From Sycobia sp. Sy_11 (Eukaryota; Arthropoda; Insecta; Hymenoptera; Epichrysomallidae), in the NCBI GenBank assembly GCA_018907035.1, contig JACCIC010000015.1, positions 5,644,501 to 5,708,500 of the forward strand: a DNA stretch of 64,000 nt. Direction: 5' to 3'. The notes below the pieces were generated by a model. That model made no database searches, was not told where the DNA came from, and saw nothing but the letters and a program-made list of their open reading frames with translations. This document shows, one piece after another, positions 57,501 to 64,000 of this stretch; position 1 is the first letter of the stretch, and every line of letters starts with the position of its first letter. A program made the translations under genes and the position numbers.

Positions 57501-59740
57501 CCTTGAGTATCATTGAAGAAGGATGAAAAGAAATTCCTCCACGCGGCTGGTGCAGAAAAACTATTTTCAATTCTAAAAGAAACATTCTTTTGATCGAATA
57601 TTGGTCCTTTCTTACATTGAGCAGTTCGGCTCTTACTTACTGTCGCTGATACATAAATTATAATTCCATTACTTCACTCCGGCGTCGCTCCCAATTACGT
57701 TATAGTAGAATTTTTATTTAGCACACCAGATTTTCAACTATTTAGATATCAATTTATAATTTTAAATAAAAAATCATAAATATAACATAGTTATTCTAAC
57801 TGAACATCATTATTAGACGTATGTAGAATTTCAATAAAATAAAGCTAGTTACGAACAATGGAAAGTCAAAAGAAAATTTTACCTTAATAATCGATTAATA
57901 GCATCTTTATCGAAGAACTTTCAACGAAAAATCGCTCTCAAAATCGACTGCTTCGTTCGTTCAAAATAATTTAAATAAATTCCTTTAATCAAGAAAATTT
58001 ATTTAAAACTTTTAAAATCAACTTTTAAAATTCTGACTGAAATATTGGCTAACATAAATTTATTTGTAATCACTATATTTTTCCTTTTACATTTATATTC
58101 GCATTAAATTAAGACAAAAATTTTCGCATTTTATCTGAGAATCTCAAGCCCAAACATATTCTCTATAATATACAATATTCATATTTATGTTCAATATTCA
58201 TATATTCTATTCAATGCTTATCAAAAATTAATATTCATGATTTTTGTATTATATTTAGTAGGTATGATTTGAAATGAAACAAATTCCTACGATAATATAA
58301 CTTGAATTGATGTAAACAAAACAAAATCCAATCATACCCAATAACTGTTTAAACAATAAATGGAATACAAAGCAAACAGATAATGTTATATTTCAATATT
58401 AAAACCAAATTGTTGGAAGCTTCGTGGGTTCGAGTATTTTTTTGCACTTTTTAAAATTTTTAATTGATTGCAATTTTGTCCGTTTTATCTTCATAGAATT
58501 TTTCAAATTAATTCCATCGGAATTTATACTTAAAACAAACAATTCTATATATATTTAAGACAAAAATTTGTGGAATGCTATCAATTAAATTAACTTTTTA
58601 TCATTACGAGAATTATTGGCTTCTTTCCATCATTGCACTTGCATATCAAACTAAATACACTAACATTTATGGATTTAAAATCTTTTTTGAAAAGATTGAA
58701 CCTTGCTTTGGCTATTGATGTATTAGTGAATGAGATAATCGATCATAAGTGAAGATGCGTATACTGTTCTAGCAATACTCGTTCACTCTATATTCCTGTC
58801 ATTTAACAGAAAAAAAGTTTAAGATAAATTGTTTTCAGCTTTAATTAAAAGTATTTTGTGTGTCGTAATTAACGGAACCTTCAAGCACAATCATGGATTC
58901 AATAAAATAAAATGCAATTACTCGTTTATTTAACTTTAAAAAAAATAATGTATCTCGCGTGTACAATTTTCTTTTTCGTCGCTATATTGAGTTTATATCA
59001 TACATTTCGATAAATTGCAGTTTGAGGGAATGACTAATTACGAGGCTTGATTTTGTAAAAACAAATTTCTTACTTTTGACCAGCAATTACTTTTTTCTAT
59101 CTTAATTTCTTTTCTTCTACATCATTAATTAATTGACCAAAAAGGCTACGTTTTTTTTATTCCTTTTATTTTCAAAGCATTAACTAGAATATCCATAGAG
59201 AATTCTAAATAATTTGTATACAATAATTTTTCATATAATATTAGCTTAAATTTATATGTAATTTTTACTTGACACACTGGCGCTCAACAATACTGAATAT
59301 TAATTAGAATAATTGATAAACATTAACTAATCTTCTGGGCTTCCAGCAATTTAATTATACTCTTCATCGTGGAAGTACCCCTTTCAAATGAAATCCTATG
59401 CTTTTGAAGTTCTGGTCGTTGATTCTTGTATCTGTGTAATAAGTATTGCGTTCCATGATGAAATGTTTAATTGTAATTCGGACGATGTATTTATCTCGTA
59501 CAGGAAAGTGGTCTTAATTTGTAAAATTCAAATAGTTTAAAAATAAATCTATTCCAATCATTAAATAAAAATAAATTCTTTAAAGATAGTAATTAATAGA
59601 GTCATTAAATTTATCCATTTTTCAAAAGAATTTTCAAAAGACTATTTTGTTCCAAGTTATTGTTCAAATATATCAATCAAGATGTTATACGAGTTTTTTA
59701 AATTTACTTCCTACTTCAAGGATTTATACAAGAAATTCTG
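57501..59740. other. AT-rich DNA, nothing recognised
   Basis: Intergenic or 3' flank of the minus-strand gene. A TCGTGGGTTCGAG string at about 58426-58438 resembles a tRNA box B, but no box A accompanies it. Confidence 0.4.
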
Positions 59741-59746
59741 TTTATT
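59741..59746 (-). terminator. Polyadenylation signal of the secreted repeat protein gene
   Basis: TTTATT on the plus strand gives AATAAA on the minus strand, 127 nt past the stop codon of the long exon. It is the nearest canonical signal downstream. Confidence 0.45.
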
Positions 59747-59872
59747 GATTAATGAAATCTCAACTTATCCAAAGCGTATTATTAAACGTAATAAAATACG
59801 ATAGTTGATATGATGGTTAATTTGTCTGTCTCATTTTGAGCGCAACCAATAAATTGCTATCTATTATTAATT

Positions 59873-62386
59873 CTAATTTCTATATGTCGTATATATTATA
59901 ACAGTTACTTTGATGCCGCAAAACCTTTGGCTCTTCAATCTTAGCTTGAGCTCGTTCGTTCCTATCCCGCCCTTTAAAACACTAATACTGGCGCCCATCC
60001 AACCTCTCACCATTTGACGTATTCTAACGTGCGTGATAACGAGCTCTTCGGGAACGGTGTACTCCTTTACCCGAATGATTTTTCGCAACGATAATTTTCG
60101 CGAAACATTGATGTAATCCGAGAGATAAGGCATATCGTCTAATTCTCGCTGTCCAAGGATAATACTGCCTTGCGCCGGCTCAATGTAGCCGGTGGAATGT
60201 ACCTTTCGTCCGTCCTCGAGCATAACTGTCTTTTTGAATGACTTTTTAATGCGACTTTCTTGATAAGTGAAATACGCGCTTCTAATATCGTTCCAAGTCA
60301 GAGGAGAGACATTATAATCGATTATTTCGCGGCTTTGCGTCTCTTCCAGTTCCGAATCCATGTACGATACCGCTGGAGAATTTTGTACCATTGTATTCAA
60401 AAATCCAGAGAAGGAGTCATTAGAGGATTCTCTTTCCAATCTTTTCTCAATCGATATAGTCCTTTCAATATATTCGGTCTCACCGTCTTGCTGTATCTCT
60501 GATCTTCTTAACGGCGCATTATAGCCTAGATATGCATTTCTAATGTCGTTCCAAGTCAAGGGAGAACGATTAGGAAGACTTACCTGTTCACTATCCTCCG
60601 TTTCTATTTCTGAATTCAGGAAGAATAAGCTTGGAGAATTATTCGCCGTTCCTGTCAAACAATCAACAAATGAATCGTCCGAAGATTCGCTGTTTAATCG
60701 CTGCATTTTGTTACTATTACGTTCAACTGTTTCCAATTGATTGCAAGGAAAACTGAAACTAGTACTTCCTTTCTCAAAATCATTTTTATTATTTTTCGTT
60801 GCCGCTGATTCCTCAAAAAGAAAATTATAATTCACTTGCTCAAGTTTCGAATTGCCTTGTACAGCCTCTACAGTGTACAATATATGCCCTTCTTCAATGC
60901 CAACCAATGTTGTATCTGTATTTTTTAAAAGGTGTTGTTCAATATTCTTCTGTACGTTTTCCTGCGAAGTAGAAAATGATGCAGAATAAATGTTTTGTTT
61001 TTTATGATAATTCTTTTCTACAACTATTTTATCCAAATATGAAACACTGGTAAACTCTTCTTGAAAGTACTTGTCTGCTATCTCTGAAGTATGGAAAAGT
61101 AAATTAGAGCTAATATCCTCTGCCTCAGCAGAATCACGTATTGACTCTGTATTATCCCTAACCGGAGTGACAGATATAGTTTTATCGTTAATAATATCTT
61201 GTGTTATTTCTGACTTTTCCAAGAACCTTTCTTCACTACTTTCCTTCAACAGTTGTTCCAATGTACAAACTGAATTGGAGCAAATATTTTGTTTCTCTGT
61301 ATACTCCTTTTTTCCGATATTATTCTCCAAATATGAAACGCTTAATAGTTTATTGTGAAAATACGTCTGTATATTTTTTGATATTTCAAAATGTAAATCA
61401 GAACTCAATTTCGCTATTTCACTATGATCCTGCGCCGACTCTGTACCGTCAAAAATTGAAGTAATAGACCTAATTCCAACTTCTCTTGTTATCTCGGAAT
61501 CTTCTGAAGGATCTTCTTTGCCATCGCTCTGTGCTGCATATGGAACAATTAAAGGTAAATTCAGGCTGAGGTCCAGTGCTTCATTATGATTATTCATTAA
61601 ATCTATTAAAATCTGAGCATTAAAATCGGTTTCGCTGTTAGCAGTATCATCTATTACTTGGATCCCCGTAAAAAGATTTTCGCCATTGCTCTGTTCTACA
61701 TCTTGCATATCAAATGTTAAATTAGAATTAATATCAATTACTTCAGTATCATTCTGTATTGACTCTTTATTATCCGAAATCTCAGTAATGAAGACAGACT
61801 CGTCCTTAGCAATTTCATTTGTGATCTCGGATTTATCCAAGAGATTTTCGGAATTATTCTGTACTACATCTTGCACATTGAAAGATAAATTAGAGCTAAT
61901 ATCCACTGCTTCGGTATAATTCTGCACTAACTCTGTTTTATCCAAAACTTGAGATAAAGAAATACTTTCGTCGTTAATAATATCTTGTATTATCTCGGAC
62001 TCTTCCTGAGAATCTTCATTACCGTTGCTCTGTTCTGCATCTTGCACGATTAAAGGCAAATCTAAGCTGGCATCAAGTGCTTCATTGTAATTATTAATTA
62101 CCTCAATTTTGTCCGAAAACTGAGTAAGAAAATCGGTTTCGATCTCAACAGCATTATGTATTATTTCGGACTCGTCCAAAAGATCTTTGCCATTATCATG
62201 CGTTAAATTATTCACGTATACTGACAAATTTCTAATGTCCACTACCTCTGTATAATTTTGCACTGTCTCTGTATTATTCAAAATCTGATTCATAAGAACA
62301 GATTCGTCCTTAGCAGTTCCATTTGTTATTTCGGCCTCTTCAGAATCTTGCAGAATTAAATTCAAATTCACACTTTTACTTTCTAT
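59873..62386 (-). CDS. Exon 2 of an acidic repeat-containing protein, probably secreted (main exon)
   Basis: An 837-codon open frame, by far the longest in the window. Residue numbers are for the spliced product (exon 1 supplies 1-30). Residues about 55-470 hold seven units of about 56 residues, best marked by NYTEVVDI-like strings at roughly 75, 130, 187, 243, 298, 351 and 449; units 1-3 and 4-6 pair off as a larger block. Units 6 and 7 carry long tails sharing SVSYL and KKQNI. Residues about 595-735 hold two 86-residue copies, each with ESS.DSF, NSP and SPLTWNDIR.AY (638 and 724). The last 130 residues are basic (KKSFKKTVMLEDGRKV, RKLSLRKIIRVKEYT). The repeat region is acidic and Asn/Ser-rich, with ten N-glycosylation sequons in the first 250 residues. 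No ATG opens this exon; the upstream frame is closed at 62423-62425. A CAG|GTAAGT donor lies inside (60584/60583), and ATG|GTGAGA near the 3' end (about 60013-60021) could divert the last 45 codons. No known family recognised. Confidence 0.85.
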   Translation of the reverse strand: MESKSVNLNLILQDSEEAEITNGTAKDESVLMNQILNNTETVQNYTEVVDIRNLSVYVNNLTHDNGKDLLDESEIIHNAVEIETDFLTQFSDKIEVINNYNEALDASLDLPLIVQDAEQSNGNEDSQEESEIIQDIINDESISLSQVLDKTELVQNYTEAVDISSNLSFNVQDVVQNNSENLLDKSEITNEIAKDESVFITEISDNKESIQNDTEVIDINSNLTFDMQDVEQSNGENLFTGIQVIDDTANSETDFNAQILIDLMNNHNEALDLSLNLPLIVPYAAQSDGKEDPSEDSEITREVGIRSITSIFDGTESAQDHSEIAKLSSDLHFEISKNIQTYFHNKLLSVSYLENNIGKKEYTEKQNICSNSVCTLEQLLKESSEERFLEKSEITQDIINDKTISVTPVRDNTESIRDSAEAEDISSNLLFHTSEIADKYFQEEFTSVSYLDKIVVEKNYHKKQNIYSASFSTSQENVQKNIEQHLLKNTDTTLVGIEEGHILYTVEAVQGNSKLEQVNYNFLFEESAATKNNKNDFEKGSTSFSFPCNQLETVERNSNKMQRLNSESSDDSFVDCLTGTANNSPSLFFLNSEIETEDSEQVSLPNRSPLTWNDIRNAYLGYNAPLRRSEIQQDGETEYIERTISIEKRLERESSNDSFSGFLNTMVQNSPAVSYMDSELEETQSREIIDYNVSPLTWNDIRSAYFTYQESRIKKSFKKTVMLEDGRKVHSTGYIEPAQGSIILGQRELDDMPYLSDYINVSRKLSLRKIIRVKEYTVPEELVITHVRIRQMVRGWMGASISVLKGGIGTNELKLRLKSQRFCGIKVTVIIYTTYRN
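60578..60586 (-). promoter_or_regulatory. Perfect 5' splice-site consensus inside the long exon
   Basis: CAG|GTAAGT, minus strand, at codon Q631 just before the first SPLTWNDIR. Using it would shorten the protein by alternative splicing. Whether it is used cannot be seen. Confidence 0.35.
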
Positions 62387-62471
62387 CTGATTATTGTTTT
62401 CAGTTGATTGATCGATTAAAAATCAGATGATCGTCGATATATGCTGTATTATTAGATTGCTGAATTGTTAC
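62387..62471 (-). other. 85-nt intron of the repeat-protein gene
   Basis: Donor AAG|GTAACA after 62472 and acceptor AATAATCAG|ATAG before 62386. Both exon ends are at codon boundaries (phase 0). Without removal the ATG frame ends at TGA after 53 codons. The acceptor's pyrimidine tract is poor, which lowers confidence; no other nearby AG keeps the frame. Confidence 0.55.
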
Positions 62472-62561
62472 CTTCACATTATCAGAAAGTGGATACGTAA
62501 ATATTATGGATATCTGAATTAATATAAAAATAATATTTAATAAAGGATCTATAAGAGACAT
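62472..62561 (-). CDS. Exon 1 of the repeat protein: signal peptide
   Basis: ATG at 62559-62561 with A at -3 opens 30 codons: MSLIDPLLNIIFILIQI, then SIIFTYPLSDNVK. The stretch from residue 7 to 21 is strongly hydrophobic and is followed by a turn (TYPLSD), a plausible signal peptide or signal anchor. It joins the 837-codon exon in phase, giving about 867 residues in all. This start was chosen because the long exon itself has no ATG before residue 62 of the spliced product and is closed by a stop just upstream. Alternative: translation from that internal Met with exon 1 unrelated. Confidence 0.6.
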
Positions 62562-64000
62562 TATGTTTCAATAAAACTTTTTTATATTATAATGGATACT
62601 TTAAGGTAATGCCTCGACTTTACTTCGATCGATTTACTACAACGACCACTTTTATGCGCTTCTGAGATTTCAAGGAGTCTTTTATACGAAATTTATTTGC
62701 ATTGCATGTCTGTTTTAGATGTATTTAGTTGCCAACTAACTTACATCAATTTAATCACATTCGTATAACATTTATTTAAGTAAATTTTAATGGAATAAAA
62801 GAGAAAAATATTTTTTAATTACTTAATGATGTATATTTGATCAACAATATTGAATAGCAGCGAGCACTGTCTTATAGTGCTACTGATATAAAAAATGAAT
62901 CATAAGAATAATTATCTACCCCCCTTTAATAATTATTTTTATTATTTTAAATATTTAATATCTATTTGTTAAATATTAATTTCAAAGTGTTTTGTTTTTT
63001 TAAGTATAATATTTATTTTTATGAAACATAAGAAATTTTATATGCAATTATGATTTAAGTATAAAACTTATATAAAGTATATATAACAGTATAAATTATG
63101 TACCGATAGGAACGAAAACGATTTTTTAGAAGTACGATTTCCATAAAGTATAAGTATAAAACAAATTGTCATTCTTTTTCAATTAATAAAAATAAATATA
63201 TTGTGCAATGAAATGGACAGCATAATGATTAAGAAAATCGCTAATATTTTATACCATACGTATGATTTGCATTCACTTAAATTGTATAATTTTAACCATA
63301 ATTCTTTGAGCATCTTTTCGTTTTTGTAATGCGATGCTAATCATGCTGTTTCTTTTCTTCAAAAACATATTACGTATAAGATCGATCTACAATAACGAAA
63401 TGATTAATTATTATAATAAATACAAATTTTCAAATGCCTATACAAGTCCGATATTTTTATAGCAATATCATATAGAGACATATTATTATCTGAAAACACT
63501 TACGAAGGTATTGAACCTAATCGGATACTAATGCGTTAAACGTGAAATTAAACGTGAAATTAATGAATTTCTATTTTCGGTAGTAAACGAAGGTTTTGTC
63601 TCGATGTTATCAGAAATATCGGAAATTTATATGTCTCGTCTCCATTGATTACGAAGCAATGCAAGTATATGTAATACTATTTATTTCAAATGTAGCTCGC
63701 CTCCGAACATTCCCTTCATCGAATTTAATTCATGCGCCTTAAAATTTCGAAGAAACGACTACGCAGAAATAATTTTTCCTGAAGAAATTACTATTAATAA
63801 AATTAATATTACTGATCCCATAAAATTTGCAAGAACACTTGGAACTTTTCATTAAACATAGGTATATATTTAATTAAAAAAAATTTTTGGAAAAAAACAA
63901 TAAATAATTACTGTAGTGCGAAACATTTCTTTTATAAATAAATGCTCAAACATATAAAATCTTATATTTAAAGACGTGCAAAATTGTCGATAGAAAACAA
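62562..64000. other. AT-rich DNA upstream of the repeat-protein gene
   Basis: Holds the 5' flank and possibly untranslated exons. A TATAATATAAAA string at about 62583-62596 is too close to the ATG to act as a TATA box for a normal leader. Nothing else recognised. Confidence 0.4.

Noticed and set aside
58410..58450. Second SINE copy (TCGTGGGTTCGAG)
   Set aside because: Only a box-B-like string; no box A at the right distance.
62583..62596. TATA box for the repeat-protein gene
   Set aside because: It would place the start of transcription at the ATG itself.

Overview
The window is eukaryotic nuclear DNA, most likely from an insect. Composition suggests Hymenoptera (ant, bee or wasp): AT-rich background, CpG-rich GC patches every few kilobases, very many (TA)n and (CT/GA)n arrays, short introns and a decayed mariner. 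The order is an inference; no marker gene identifies the species. There is no bacterial-style gene packing, no rRNA and no intact tRNA. Most of the sequence is intergenic or long-intron DNA.

The one convincing gene is on the minus strand at the right end (59873-62561). A 30-codon exon that reads as a signal peptide (62472-62561) is joined in phase by an 85-nt GT-AG intron to a single 2.5-kb exon. The product is about 867 residues: acidic, asparagine/serine-rich, with seven copies of a roughly 56-residue unit, then two copies of an 86-residue unit ending in SPLTWNDIR, then a basic tail. I recognise no family. An AATAAA lies 127 nt beyond the stop.

The left end (1-4600) holds several exon-like segments. 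A plus-strand terminal exon (1992-2246) encodes one membrane helix and has its own AATAAA. It converges on a possible minus-strand terminal exon (2477-2547), and the polyadenylation signals of the two strands overlap in one 13-bp palindrome-like block. Further plus-strand open segments with good 3' splice sites lie at 2960-3049, 3162-3243 and 4302-4484. In the middle, a possible first coding exon with a signal peptide (31373-31424) sits at the edge of a GC island, and a phase-compatible exon candidate lies 9 kb downstream (40359-40431).

Mobile and repeat content: a truncated mariner pseudogene (7325-8139), a non-LTR RNase H remnant (about 36240-36475), two foldback/MITE-like elements with long imperfect terminal inverted repeats (29910-30402 and 41393-41570), a tRNA-derived SINE-like unit (about 19580-19745), an LTR-like or promoter-like segment (about 6060-6345), two degenerate dispersed motif families, and fourteen (TA)n arrays of about 35-60 bp, several at the edges of GC islands. 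GC islands carry TATA boxes, G-quadruplex motifs and one (CG)n tract, and are the likely promoter or enhancer regions.
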